This document shows, piece by piece, positions 36,807-45,811 of a DNA stretch of 64,000 bases. The notes beneath the pieces were generated by a model. It saw only the letters and a program-made list of their open reading frames with translations, searched no databases and was not told the DNA's origin. The translations under genes were made by a program, and so were the position numbers. Source of the DNA: Thalassospira tepidiphila MCCC 1A03514 (GTDB lineage Bacteria; Pseudomonadota; Alphaproteobacteria; Rhodospirillales; Thalassospiraceae); contig NZ_JPVZ01000002.1 in assembly GCF_001662875.1 (NCBI RefSeq), positions 1 to 64,000 on the forward strand, in the 5' to 3' direction. Every line of letters starts with the position of its first letter. The stretch's first letter is position 1.

Positions 36807-37718
36807 ATGAACCGAACAACCGATTTATGCCTGACTGCTCTTGCCCCGATCATCTGGGGCAGCAGCTATATCGTCACCACGGAAATGCTGCCCGATGGCT
36901 TTCCGCTGACTGTGGCCCTTCTGCGTGCTTTGCCGGCCGGCTTGATCCTTTTGCTTGTTGTGCGGCAATTGCCGCCTGCTGGCTGGCGCGGACGGGTGTT
37001 TATTCTGGGCGCGCTGAACTTTGCCGTTTTCTGGTCAATGCTGTTTGTCGCGGCCTATCGTCTGCCGGGCGGAGTGGCGGCGACCCTTGGTGCGATCCAG
37101 CCGTTGCTGGTGCTGTTTTTGGCGCGCTTTGCCCTTGGATCCGGGATTACGATGCTGGGCGTTATTGCCGCCATTTCCGGATTGATCGGGGTCGCAATGC
37201 TTGTGCTTGGCCCGACCAGCAGCCTTGATCCGATTGGCATTGCCGCCGCCCTTTTCGGTGCCGCATCCATGGCGGCTGGTACGGTGATGACCCGCAAATG
37301 GCAGCCACCGGTATCCCCACTGACCTTTACCGCCTGGCAATTAACCGCCGGCGGGATCCTTATGATCCCGGTAGCCCTGATCCTTGAGCCCGGCTTCCCG
37401 GTCCCGACGGCAACCAATCTGGCCGGGTTGGTGTGGCTCGGTCTGATCGGGGCGGCCCTGACCTATTACCTGTGGTTCCGGGGCATTGCGCGCCTTGGCC
37501 CGACGACGGTGACAAGCTTTGGCTTTTTAAGCCCGACCAGTGCTGTTCTGCTCGGCTGGGTCATCTTGGGCGAGGCCCTGAGCCCGCTTCAGATCGCAGG
37601 CGTGATTGTTGTACTGGCCAGCATCTGGCTGGGTCAGCGGGCAGCGCGTCCCGCGCCTGCACCAGTGGCTGAACCAGCACCAGCCGCGATCAACGAACCC
37701 GCCCCTCGCACCACATAA
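36807..37718 (+). CDS. DMT superfamily (EamA) transporter under MarR control
   Basis: A ten-helix inner-membrane exporter of 303 aa with the ALAPIIWGSSYIVTTEMLP opening typical of the YdcZ/YedA-like EamA group and two EamA repeats. GGAGATG precedes ATG 36807. A Pro/Ala-rich tail (residues about 283-303) follows the last helix. It is divergent from the MarR gene and is followed 35 bases later by an NAD(P)-binding protein gene. Confidence 0.94.
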   Translation: MNRTTDLCLTALAPIIWGSSYIVTTEMLPDGFPLTVALLRALPAGLILLLVVRQLPPAGWRGRVFILGALNFAVFWSMLFVAAYRLPGGVAATLGAIQPLLVLFLARFALGSGITMLGVIAAISGLIGVAMLVLGPTSSLDPIGIAAALFGAASMAAGTVMTRKWQPPVSPLTFTAWQLTAGGILMIPVALILEPGFPVPTATNLAGLVWLGLIGAALTYYLWFRGIARLGPTTVTSFGFLSPTSAVLLGWVILGEALSPLQIAGVIVVLASIWLGQRAARPAPAPVAEPAPAAINEPAPRTT

Positions 37719-37753
37719 AAACAAACCGCCCCACATATATAAGGAAACGTCCG

Positions 37754-38416
37754 ATGAAGATTGTTCTGTTTGGTGCCACCGGTGATGTCGGTACCGCCAC
37801 CCTGCATGAAGCCTTAAAACGCGGCCATACCGTTACAGCGATTGCGCGCAATATCCACAAACTGGCCGATGTGCCTGATAGCGTCACGCGCGAAAGCGTT
37901 GATGTGCTGGCCAAGCCGCACCGCGTTGCCGAGCTGATGGCAAGCCATGACGTGGCGGTCAGCGCGCTTCGCCCGATCAGCGGATCGGAAAGTTTGCTGG
38001 TTGAGATGAGCAAGGTTTTGCTGGATGCGGCGCGTCAAACCAAAGCCCCGATTTACCTGACCGGTGGGGCCGCAACCCTGAAACTGGCTGATGAAAGTGG
38101 TCATACGGTTCTAACCGCGCCGGACTTCCTGCCCGATGCCGTCCGCCCGATTGCCGAGGCCTGTGCGAAGCAGGATGCGCTGTTTGATCAGTATGAGGAT
38201 GTGCAATGGACCTGCCTGCGCCCACCGGCGATGCTGATCGAGGGGCCGCTGACCGGGCAATATGTGCGCGGCACCGATACGCTGATCCCCGATCATGACG
38301 GGGTTGCCCGGATCAGCTTTGCCGATTTCGGCTATGCCATGGTTGATCTGATCGAAACGGGCAATGGCGGACAGCAACGCCTGACGGTGGGGTATCAGAA
38401 CAGGGCGGCGGCCTGA
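37754..38416 (+). CDS. NAD(P)-binding oxidoreductase, NmrA/YwnB-like
   Basis: A 220-aa atypical short-chain dehydrogenase with the nucleotide-binding GATGDVG at residues 8-14, an ARNIHKL basic NADP-type segment, and LTGGAATL in place of the catalytic Ser/Tyr region. There is no YxxxK motif. Members are called NADH-flavin reductases or redox-sensing proteins. AAGGAAACG precedes the start. It is likely cotranscribed with the exporter from the MarR-controlled promoter, and a terminator follows. Confidence 0.9.
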   Translation: MKIVLFGATGDVGTATLHEALKRGHTVTAIARNIHKLADVPDSVTRESVDVLAKPHRVAELMASHDVAVSALRPISGSESLLVEMSKVLLDAARQTKAPIYLTGGAATLKLADESGHTVLTAPDFLPDAVRPIAEACAKQDALFDQYEDVQWTCLRPPAMLIEGPLTGQYVRGTDTLIPDHDGVARISFADFGYAMVDLIETGNGGQQRLTVGYQNRAAA

Positions 38417-38448
38417 GAGCTCAGCACGCATTATATAAACAACAGAAG

Positions 38449-38477
38449 AACGGGCGGCCTTGTTGGTCGCCCGTTTT
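38449..38477. terminator. Bidirectional terminator
   Basis: Stem AACGGGCGGCC / GGTCGCCCGTT with one G-T pair and a 5-base loop lies between the convergent NmrA-like and P5CR-like genes and has T-rich flank on the plus strand. Confidence 0.8.
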
Positions 38478-38494
38478 GCGTTGCCTGATGGTGA

Positions 38495-39268
38495 TTACGC
38501 AGAGGCCTTGATCCGGGCAAAAACCTCATCAAGGGCGGTATGAAGCGCATCCGTGCCCTTTTCGCGGATGAAGGTTTGCGCAACCTGTTCGTTCAGGCCA
38601 CCGGCGGTGACGTGGCCTTCATAAAGATCGGCGAAGCTTTGATCGGGGGATTTGTCGGTGTTTTGCGCAAGCCCGGAAAACAGCGCGGCAAGGTAGCGCC
38701 TGGCGTCAGCATAATCAGAGCCCTGTTTGACCATCCATTGTGCTGCACTTTCAAGCACGGTGAAATAGGTCGCCATCAGGGCGCTGCCCGTCGCGTAGCC
38801 ATCAAAGGCATCGATGGTTTCGGCTGCCACCGCCCCGCCGAGTTTTTCAAACAGGGCCATGACATCGGGTGAGCCGGGATAGACCGCCGTGACACAGGCA
38901 TGATGTTCGACTGGTGGTAACGGAATGGCGCGATCACATTGCGCGTTGGTGCCAAGCCATACTTTGAGATCAGAAATCGGGATGGTGGCGATCAGACTGA
39001 CAATCTGTTTGTCATCCGGCACGCGAAGGGCGGACAGCACATCACCGGCAATCTGCGGCAGGACAGCCAAGAAGATCATATCGGACTGATCAATGATCGC
39101 CTGATTGTCGTCTTCGACCCGGACCCGGTCAAAGTCAGCGGCGAGCTTTGCCGAGATATGTTCGCTTCGGCGTGAGACGATGATTTCATCTACGCGATAG
39201 TCAGACGTCAAAAGACCGCGAATGACCGCATCGCTGATCGCACCGGTTCCGATAAAGCCAAGTTTCAT
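38495..39268 (-). CDS. Pyrroline-5-carboxylate reductase-like protein
   Basis: An NAD(P)-dependent reductase of the P5CR family. The N-terminus GFIGTGAISDAVIRGLL is the dinucleotide site, FLAVLPQIAGDVL the typical beta strand, and the end ALHTALDEVFARIK the dimerisation helix. The ProC signature that should read near TSPGGTT is changed to VTAGGLNEQ. It may therefore be a second, substrate-shifted ProC. 257 aa. Its start overlaps the thpR stop by 4 bases. Confidence 0.88.
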   Translation of the reverse strand: MKLGFIGTGAISDAVIRGLLTSDYRVDEIIVSRRSEHISAKLAADFDRVRVEDDNQAIIDQSDMIFLAVLPQIAGDVLSALRVPDDKQIVSLIATIPISDLKVWLGTNAQCDRAIPLPPVEHHACVTAVYPGSPDVMALFEKLGGAVAAETIDAFDGYATGSALMATYFTVLESAAQWMVKQGSDYADARRYLAALFSGLAQNTDKSPDQSFADLYEGHVTAGGLNEQVAQTFIREKGTDALHTALDEVFARIKASA

Positions 39269-39861
39269 TGAAAATCCTCTGTGACAAAGGCGTCAGTCAG
39301 TTCCGGCTCCTTGATCGGGCCGTCCTTGCCATCATAGGCGGCGATCACGCGAAATTCGGGACCGTCAACTGTGGAATGGCTTTCATACAAACAGAAACGA
39401 TCAACGGTGAACACCCGTGATGACAGATCGCCATGATCGACAATCGCCTGTTCGATGGATGCGCGCGCCGCATCGCGGTTACGCCCCAGTGTGATATGCG
39501 GGGTAAATTTGCGCATATCCATATCGGGGCATTCATCAAGCGCAAGAAGCGCGTTTTCCACCCGATTGGCAAGCGTGCGCAAAGCTGGTTGATCCTTTAC
39601 CCCGGCCCAGAAAATCCGGACCTTGCGGTTGGATGCAAACATATCAAGGCCCGATACCTGCAGATCAAAGGGCTCGAACGCCACTTGTGACAGGGCCTGA
39701 TCAATTTCGCTGGCAAGACCGGGATCGACATTGCCGATGAATTTCAGCGTGATGTGCATGTTTTCCGGGGTCTGGGCATCAAGCCCCTTGATCGCACGCC
39801 CCAGCGGATAAAGGTCGGTCGCAATATCGTGGGGAATTTCCACACCAACAAACAAACGCAT
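39265..39861 (-). CDS. thpR: RNA 2',3'-cyclic phosphodiesterase (ThpR/LigT)
   Basis: A 2H phosphoesterase that opens 2',3'-cyclic phosphates on RNA. The two catalytic HxT motifs are clear: NMHITLKFIG near residue 41 and PHITLGR near residue 126. 198 aa is normal. It lies in a unit pirin-thpR-P5CR-like, 27 bases after the pirin gene and overlapping the next by 4. Confidence 0.94.
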   Translation of the reverse strand: MRLFVGVEIPHDIATDLYPLGRAIKGLDAQTPENMHITLKFIGNVDPGLASEIDQALSQVAFEPFDLQVSGLDMFASNRKVRIFWAGVKDQPALRTLANRVENALLALDECPDMDMRKFTPHITLGRNRDAARASIEQAIVDHGDLSSRVFTVDRFCLYESHSTVDGPEFRVIAAYDGKDGPIKEPELTDAFVTEDFQ

Positions 39862-39888
39862 GTCTTCAATCCAATTCTGATGCGGTAA

Positions 39889-40755
39889 TTAGCCGGTCGA
39901 ACGTTCAGGCAGCGGCAAAGCATCGTCTTCGCCGTCAATCCGCGGGAACTTGCCCGCCGCCCAGTCGGCTTTGGCGGCCTCAATCCGTTCCTTGGTGCTG
40001 GCGACAAAGTTCCACCAGATATAGCGCCGACCAACCGGCAGGCCGCCGAGCAACATCACCCGACAATCGGTTTTGGCAACGATATCGGGGATTTCTTCGG
40101 GTGCGACATAGATAAAGCTTTCTGGCGTATAGCTTTCGCCGTCAATCAGAAGCGTGCCCGAGACGACGTAAATCGCCCCTTCCTGATTTTCGCCGGGCAG
40201 AAGAAGCTGCGCGCCTTCATCCATTTCGACATCAAGGTAATAAAGCTTGGATTTTACCGGCACGGGGGCGGTTTTGCCAAAGGCCTCACCGGCGATAAGG
40301 CGCATGTGAAGCCCGGCATCCTCGATCACGGGCAGGTCATTTTTGGCCACGTGATAAAAGGCGGGATCTGATTCCTCTGCCTCGTCAGGGAGCGCGACCC
40401 AAAGCTGCAAGCCATCAAGTTCATGAACGGAATTGCGGACCGCATCGGTTTCGCGTTCGGAATGGGTAATGCCGCGCCCGGCACTCATCCAGTTGAGATC
40501 GCCCGGCGTGATTTCAAGATCACTGCCCAGACTGTCGCGATGCAGGATCGCACCCTTGAACAGATAGGTCACGGTAGCCAAGCACGTATGGGGATGCGGC
40601 GGTACGTCAATGCCCTGACCGGGTTGGAATTCGACCGGCCCCATATGATCGAAGAATACGAACGGACCAACAGAACGCACATCGCGATGGGGTAAAACGC
40701 GACGCACCGAAATACCCCCCAAATCGGATTCCTTGCCAAAGATCAGCTTAACCAT
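39889..40755 (-). CDS. Pirin family protein
   Basis: A bicupin iron-binding protein; some members are quercetin 2,3-dioxygenases. The 288-aa sequence has VRRVLPHRDVRSVGPFVFFDHMGP at its start. The metal ligands lie in PPHPHTCLATVTYLF and GRGITHSERE (His, His, His, Glu). GGAGGCG precedes the ATG. It is the first gene of the pirin-thpR-P5CR-like unit. Its physiological substrate is unknown. Confidence 0.94.
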   Translation of the reverse strand: MVKLIFGKESDLGGISVRRVLPHRDVRSVGPFVFFDHMGPVEFQPGQGIDVPPHPHTCLATVTYLFKGAILHRDSLGSDLEITPGDLNWMSAGRGITHSERETDAVRNSVHELDGLQLWVALPDEAEESDPAFYHVAKNDLPVIEDAGLHMRLIAGEAFGKTAPVPVKSKLYYLDVEMDEGAQLLLPGENQEGAIYVVSGTLLIDGESYTPESFIYVAPEEIPDIVAKTDCRVMLLGGLPVGRRYIWWNFVASTKERIEAAKADWAAGKFPRIDGEDDALPLPERSTG

Positions 40756-40784
40756 ATGTCGCCTCCGTTCCGGTGGTGGGAAAA

Positions 40785-40804
40785 GCGGCGGGATAAACCG
40801 CCGC
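40785..40804 (-). terminator. Terminator of aldo/keto reductase gene
   Basis: Stem GCGGCGG / CCGCCGC with a 6-base loop. On the minus strand it ends in TTTTCCC. It separates the aldo/keto reductase from the pirin unit. Confidence 0.65.
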
Positions 40805-40858
40805 CTTTCATAAGTCTTTGGTCAAATTCTGTAGTCAAAATCTGACCATCCTGTGACC

Positions 40859-41899
40859 TTACGGGCAGGGATAGGTGTAGACCTGATGGATGTTTTCGAT
40901 TTCTTCGAGAACGCTGTCCGACAGGGTGATGTTGGCCGAGCCGATATTGGATTTCAGCTGTTCCATGCTGGTCGCGCCAATGATGTTGGACGTCAGGAAC
41001 GGGCGCGAATTGACATAGGCCAGCGCCATCTGGGCCGGATCAAGGCCATTGTCCTTGGCAAGTTTCACATAGGCTTCGGTTGCCTTGACGCCATTTTCTG
41101 TCAGATAGCGGCCAAAGTATTGCGGCCATTTGGTCACGCGGGTGCCATCCGGGCGCGCACCGCCGAGATACTTGCCCGACAGCGCCCCACCGCCCAGCGG
41201 CGAATAGGCCAGAAGACCGGCATCTTCGCGGATCGAACATTCCGCCAGACCGACTTCATATTGCCGGGTCAGAAGGCTATAGGGGTTCTGAACCGAGACA
41301 ACGCGCGGCCAGCCATTCTTTTCAGCCAGTTCAAGGAACTTCATCAGGCCCCACGGGCTTTCATTCGAAAGGCCGATATGGCGGACCTTGCCGGCCTTGA
41401 CCAGTTCATCAAGCGCTTCGAGGCTTTCCTCGATCGGGGTGAATTCCTCGTCCGGCTCGTGGGTGTAGCCGAGCTTGGAGAAGAAGTTGGAATTCCGATC
41501 CGGCCAGTGAAGCTGATAAAGATCGACATAATCGGTTTTCAGACGACCAAGTGAAGCGTCGATTGCCTCAAAGATTTGCCCGCGGGTCAGACGCGGCCCG
41601 CCACGCACATACGGGAAACGATCCGCCGGACCGACAATCTTGGTGGCGATCACCAGATCATCGCGCTTTCCGCGTTTTTCCAGCCAGTTGCCGATGATGG
41701 TTTCGGTCGCGGTAAAGGTCTCTTCCATCGCCGGGACCGGATACATTTCGGCGGTGTCGATGAAATTGACTTCGTTGGCAGTGGCGTAATCAAGCTGTTC
41801 AAAAGCTTCTTCCTGGGTGTTCTGCTGGCCCCAGGTCATGGTGCCAAGGCAGATGACGCTGACATCAATGTCTGTACGCCCCAGTCGACGATATTCCAT
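40859..41899 (-). CDS. Aldo/keto reductase (Tas-like)
   Basis: A soluble NADPH-dependent carbonyl reductase with the TIM-barrel AKR fold. ATG 41899 (MEYRRLGRTDIDVSVICLGTMTWG) has AGGGG upstream. The longer frame of 37 codons is spurious. It shows the catalytic Asp/Tyr (FIDTAEMYPVP), Lys (VIATKIVG) and His (YQLHWPDRN), and the Tas-type insertion FSKLGYTHEPDEEFTPIEES. The length of 346 aa matches Tas. It appears to be monocistronic. Confidence 0.95.
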   Translation of the reverse strand: MEYRRLGRTDIDVSVICLGTMTWGQQNTQEEAFEQLDYATANEVNFIDTAEMYPVPAMEETFTATETIIGNWLEKRGKRDDLVIATKIVGPADRFPYVRGGPRLTRGQIFEAIDASLGRLKTDYVDLYQLHWPDRNSNFFSKLGYTHEPDEEFTPIEESLEALDELVKAGKVRHIGLSNESPWGLMKFLELAEKNGWPRVVSVQNPYSLLTRQYEVGLAECSIREDAGLLAYSPLGGGALSGKYLGGARPDGTRVTKWPQYFGRYLTENGVKATEAYVKLAKDNGLDPAQMALAYVNSRPFLTSNIIGATSMEQLKSNIGSANITLSDSVLEEIENIHQVYTYPCP

Positions 41900-42038
41900 A
41901 TGAAATTCCCCTGTCTTATGCCGCCCGCACTGTTGGATCGGGGCGACACATGATTTTGCAATGGTATGAATATATCCGCTTGGCCGCGCGATGAAACCGT
42001 TTGCGGGCAAATTTCTTATGATTTGAAAATTTGCGGTC

Positions 42039-43157
42039 TTAGATAAACAGGGTCAAAACCCCGGTATAGCCATAGAACCGGTCATTGCAGATTTCGCCAT
42101 TGCCGTAAAAACCGGTCAGCGGCAAATCACCCAATTCATCACGGATGATCATCATTTCGCGGCTTTCGGTGCCAAACAGATGCGGGCCCCGGGCGACACA
42201 GCTGCAATAAAGTGCCCCGCGCGGTTTGCCCGGCAGACGTTTTTGCAAATCGCTTAGCATGCGACGCAAATCCTGTTCGGCGGCGGCCCCGTCACGGCGG
42301 ACAAAGCGAATGGCGTCCCCCGCCTGCACATCGCCACTGATCGCGATCATGTTGTTATGGGGATCAATCCCCATCAGATTGCGCACGACAAAATCACCAG
42401 TATCCGACCCCGGCACCATCAGGGCCGCGTGATAGCGCCCGGATGCCATGGATTGTTCGCCGCCATCTGCTTCGAGTTCTTGCTTAAGCACATCAAGGGC
42501 CGGGCGATCATCAAGGGTGGAGATAATGCCTTCGCGTCCCTCGGTCACGCGATGGACCGGGCCGATTGGCGTGCAGGCTTGGCTGATGCCGACCTGAACA
42601 CTGGTTTTGCCATCAAACAAAACGCCCGAGAGCCCACCATTAACCACCCGGTCGGCAATCTGCGGCGCGCCGCGTTCCCCCGATGCGATGCCGCCAACCA
42701 GATAGGTCGAGCCCAATCGTGCCAGTTCGGCCAGCTGACTAAGACTTTCCGGGGCAGCGGGATCGCCATGAACAAGACCAAAGATCGGCTGCAACCGGTC
42801 AATCGCGCTTTGCAGATCGCGCCCATCCAGATCGGCCTCGGTCTTGAGCGGCTCAAAAATATGGAATTCATCACGGGCAAACGGGGCCACCATGACAGAG
42901 GCCGCCGGAACACCGAAATAGGCCCGGCCCGATCCGCAGACGCCAACGCCGGAGGTTCCGATCCAGTGTTCAATCGACAGGCGGGAACGCAGGAAGGTCA
43001 GGATACTGCCAAGGTCATCGGCCAGCGGTTCGGAGACATACAAAAAGGCCAGCGCCTGTTTGGGCAGTGGTTCTTTTTCGAGAAGTTCTGCAAGCTCGGA
43101 TGCGACCGAAGCCCAGTTTTCGCCGCTGGCATGTGCCGCCCGAAATTCCGCCGTCAT
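42039..43157 (-). CDS. FIST domain sensor protein
   Basis: A FIST N plus FIST C protein, a predicted small-ligand (amino acid) sensor usually found beside or fused to signalling domains. The 372-aa sequence has the N-terminal FAAPG-type region (ALAFLYVSEPLADDLGSILTFLR, WIGTSGVGVCGSG). It also has the C-terminal block GALYCSCVARGPHLFG with ELGDLPLTGFYGNGEIC, the FIST_C hallmark. No kinase, GGDEF or MCP domain is attached and no signalling gene is adjacent. It follows the J-domain-like gene on the same strand by 176 bases. Confidence 0.9.
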   Translation of the reverse strand: MTAEFRAAHASGENWASVASELAELLEKEPLPKQALAFLYVSEPLADDLGSILTFLRSRLSIEHWIGTSGVGVCGSGRAYFGVPAASVMVAPFARDEFHIFEPLKTEADLDGRDLQSAIDRLQPIFGLVHGDPAAPESLSQLAELARLGSTYLVGGIASGERGAPQIADRVVNGGLSGVLFDGKTSVQVGISQACTPIGPVHRVTEGREGIISTLDDRPALDVLKQELEADGGEQSMASGRYHAALMVPGSDTGDFVVRNLMGIDPHNNMIAISGDVQAGDAIRFVRRDGAAAEQDLRRMLSDLQKRLPGKPRGALYCSCVARGPHLFGTESREMMIIRDELGDLPLTGFYGNGEICNDRFYGYTGVLTLFI

Positions 43158-43333
43158 GCTGTCTCCCGTTGCTGACTGGTCAGGGTGCCCGGGTCTTGTG
43201 CCCGGGTGATAACCAGAAATCTGATGCTTACATCCAAGCCCAGATAAATCTAAGCCCAGTTACATCTAAGCATTGGGCTACCCCTTCGACAAGGGCTTGG
43301 GCGGCGGTTCGTGATTCGGATCGAAACAACCGA

Positions 43334-44038
43334 TCAGGAAACATGTTTGCGCAGGATCTCCATCGCGGCATTAAGCTGCGTCATGCGCTGGTGGGAGCCA
43401 TAATTGCTGTCAGGGTGGTGGATGGCGGCCAGCACGCGGTATTTGGCGCGGATGGCGCGCAAATCGGGCCGCGCACTTGGCGCAAAGCCCATGACATGCA
43501 GGGCCTCGTTAAAGGTGGTCACCCCGCGATCGAGCGGATCAAAGGCGAGGTTATCAACAATCTGGCGCAGACGTTCGAGTTCTTCACGCGATTGCAGAAG
43601 TTCGACAGGTGGCTCTGCCTGACGTTTTTTAAGTGCGCGGGCTTCTTCAAGGGCGGCACGTTCGGCGGCGAGAACATCGGATTTCTCAACCCGCATATTG
43701 ACATCACCCGCATCGAAATCGATCGCCATCTGAAGCGCCTTGCGCACGGTGATCACCGAAAATCCCGGTGGCAGGCGCAATTGCAGGCGGGGTTTGCGCC
43801 GCCAGGGGCGTCCCTCGGCCGGGCCGGACTTCAAGACAATGGTTTCGCGATCGCCCTTGGGCGGGTCGCCGGGGTCCTGATAATCCTCAATCGCCTTTTC
43901 GGGCACAATCAACATCACCGACCGCGCCAGATCGGCGGCATTCACCCCGCGCCGTTCTGCCAGTTGCAGCACAGCGTCACGAAAGATCGAAGAACAGGGA
44001 ATGGTGTAGGACTGTTTGACGGTGGAAGAAGACGACAC
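43334..44038 (-). CDS. J-domain-like protein
   Basis: The last 60 residues (FNEALHVMGFAPSARPDLRAIRAKYRVLAAIHHPDSNYGS) form a DnaJ J-domain with the HPD tripeptide. It should therefore stimulate a DnaK-type chaperone. The first 170 residues have no J-domain relative. They start with a Ser/Thr-rich segment, a basic RRKPRLQLRLPPGF stretch and a charged coiled coil (about 115-155, AAERAALEEARALKKRQAE). A C-terminal J-domain with a unique N-terminal part occurs in several alphaproteobacteria. The client is unknown. 234 aa. Confidence 0.85.
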   Translation of the reverse strand: MSSSSTVKQSYTIPCSSIFRDAVLQLAERRGVNAADLARSVMLIVPEKAIEDYQDPGDPPKGDRETIVLKSGPAEGRPWRRKPRLQLRLPPGFSVITVRKALQMAIDFDAGDVNMRVEKSDVLAAERAALEEARALKKRQAEPPVELLQSREELERLRQIVDNLAFDPLDRGVTTFNEALHVMGFAPSARPDLRAIRAKYRVLAAIHHPDSNYGSHQRMTQLNAAMEILRKHVS

Positions 44039-44917
44039 TGAACAATCCCTTTAAGGCATTGAAGTATATAACTTAAATACGAACCACCCGGGCACCTAAA
44101 GCGCAAATCAAACCCGCCTTTCCGCCCGATAGCATGAAGTGTATCGACGGATTTAGCCCCCTGCAACTGCATTTGCAGTCAAAATTGAATCGCTTCCGAT
44201 TCATTCACAGGCCTATTTGCGACTCGTTGGGAATCCACGGAGTCCCCAGGACACTACCAACACATTGATATGACGGGATATTTGTTTGAATGCGTGCATT
44301 TCAGGCACTTAGGACACCTGTTTGGTTTCCCAAGAGTTATCCACAGACCATAAGTGTCGCCTGATTTCGGGAAATTGGATTAAGTTATTGATATTATGTG
44401 ATTTATCACATGGTGCACTTGCGATGCCCCACTCCTGCCGGAAAGGCAAAAAAGGATCAGAAACCCGATCATTGGATAACAGCGTTGGAAGAGGTGTGTT
44501 GAAAAACAACATACGCAGTAGCAGAAACGCTGTTCGAAACAGAACCGAAAGTAAATGAGGTGTTAATTTTACACCAAACCGTGTGTTTTGGTCCTCAAAT
44601 GAGGATTTTCAGGCGAAATTCACGGTGTTCGCAAGACACTCGAAACTAACTTAACTTATTGATATTTGTCATATTTTGATCTTCTAGACGCGTTGACTTC
44701 GCCTTGTAAAGATCCGGCGGCTTAATCATTTCGGGTTGTTGACGTTTTCTATCTACATACGTAGTTTTTTACGCTTCACAAGCGTCGAAATTGCGCCAAT
44801 CTGTGCCTTTGTGAAATTTTATAACCTGTCGGGAAGCGCACAAGCCCTTGGAAAGCCGACGGTTTTGCGCCCCAGATCATGAAGCGTCCGGCATATACCC
44901 TGGCAGGCACTTCGCGC
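44039..44917. other. Long non-coding region of 0.88 kb with many small hairpins
   Basis: This is the longest gap in the window. It is more AT-rich than its surroundings. The frames at 44309-44512 (-) and 44322-44558 (+) have poor starts and no family character. It contains a DnaA-box 9-mer TTATCCACA at 44337-44345, a palindrome ATGTGA-TTTA-TCACAT at 44396-44411, and a GAATC..GATTC hairpin near 44187. A run of short hairpins follows: GGTGT/ACACC at 44560-44576, TCCTC/GAGGA plus T4 at 44592-44609, CTAC/GTAG plus T6 near 44753-44770, and ACGCTT/AAGCGT at 44771-44785. It may hold one or more small RNAs, or remnants of a lost gene. Confidence 0.4.
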
Positions 44918-45643
44918 TTAGCTGGCGTCAGTGGTTTGCAGCAGGTCAACGACATCAGGCAGGATGCGCTTGACGATCACGTCCACACCATCGGCATTGG
45001 GATGCATCCCGTCATCCTGATTAAGCTCCGGCTCGGCGGCGACGCCTTCAAGGAAAAATGGATACAGATCAACCTGATAGCGGCTGGCGAGGTCGGGATA
45101 GATGCTGTTGAATTCATCGCCATAGGCTGTCCCCATATTGGGCGGGGCCATCATACCGGCCAGCAGGACATCGACATCCATGCCGCGCAGCTTCTCAAGG
45201 ATTTCTGCAAGGTTTTCACGGGTCTGGGATGGCTCCATCCCGCGAAGCGCATCATTGGCACCAAGTTCGAGCAACACCGCATCGGGTTTTTCAACCAGCG
45301 CCCAGTCGAGACGCGCCAGTCCGGCCGCCGTGGTATCGCCCGAGACGGAGCTATTGATCACCCGGACATCGTGGCCTGCTTCCTTAAGGGCCGCTTCAAG
45401 TTTGGGCGCGAAGCCGTTTTCATGATCAAGGCCATAGCCCGCCATCAGGCTATCGCCAAACAAAACAAGGGTTTTTGGCGTCTGGTCGCTATCCTGTGCC
45501 TTGGTTTCATAAGCAAACCCGGCCATCCCAAGGGTTGCAAGGGCAAGCGTGGCAAGGGCCAAACCGGCGGATTTGCGAAAGCGTGATACCAACTTATGCG
45601 TGAACTTGATTACAGTGCGACCTTGCCCAAACGCCAAATTCAT
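44918..45643 (-). CDS. tesA: Arylesterase / lysophospholipase (TesA-like GDSL hydrolase)
   Basis: A periplasmic SGNH hydrolase acting on acyl thioesters, aryl esters or lysophospholipids. ATG 45643 (MNLAFGQGRTVIKFTHKLVS) has AAGGTGAG upstream. A signal peptide ends near ETKAQ. The catalytic blocks are VLFGDSLMAGYGL (Ser), NSSVSGDTTAAGLARLDW (Gly), LELGANDALRG (Asn) and DDGMHPNADG (Asp, His). 241 aa. It is divergent from ybbA-ybbP, the same order as tesA/ybbAP in enterobacteria. The longer frame to 46285 is antisense to ybbA. Confidence 0.94.
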   Translation of the reverse strand: MNLAFGQGRTVIKFTHKLVSRFRKSAGLALATLALATLGMAGFAYETKAQDSDQTPKTLVLFGDSLMAGYGLDHENGFAPKLEAALKEAGHDVRVINSSVSGDTTAAGLARLDWALVEKPDAVLLELGANDALRGMEPSQTRENLAEILEKLRGMDVDVLLAGMMAPPNMGTAYGDEFNSIYPDLASRYQVDLYPFFLEGVAAEPELNQDDGMHPNADGVDVIVKRILPDVVDLLQTTDAS

Positions 45644-45811
45644 TACAAATCTCACCTTTACATGCTGCGAACTTGCCGGAGCGGTTTCCGACCGTTTACC
45701 CTTAAAGAAGTTATTCAGATCAAAAGAAGTCTGAACCAGAAACGTCCTGATCCGTAAGCTTATGTAGCCTGCTTTGTTGATCTTGCAACGGACAACCCGA
45801 TAGGACCCGAA

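Noticed and set aside
43205..43275. Repeated ATCTAAGCCCA-like words suggesting a CRISPR or tandem repeat
   Set aside because: Only two or three short imperfect copies without spacers of constant size. It is a minor local repeat.
44337..44345. DnaA box TTATCCACA as sign of a replication origin
   Set aside because: A single 9-mer is expected by chance about once in every two such windows, no cluster of boxes is present, and the neighbours are not origin genes.
44322..44558. ORF of 78 aa in the long intergenic region
   Set aside because: No ribosome binding site, basic and Ser/Asn-rich composition without any motif, and it overlaps another equally poor ORF on the other strand.
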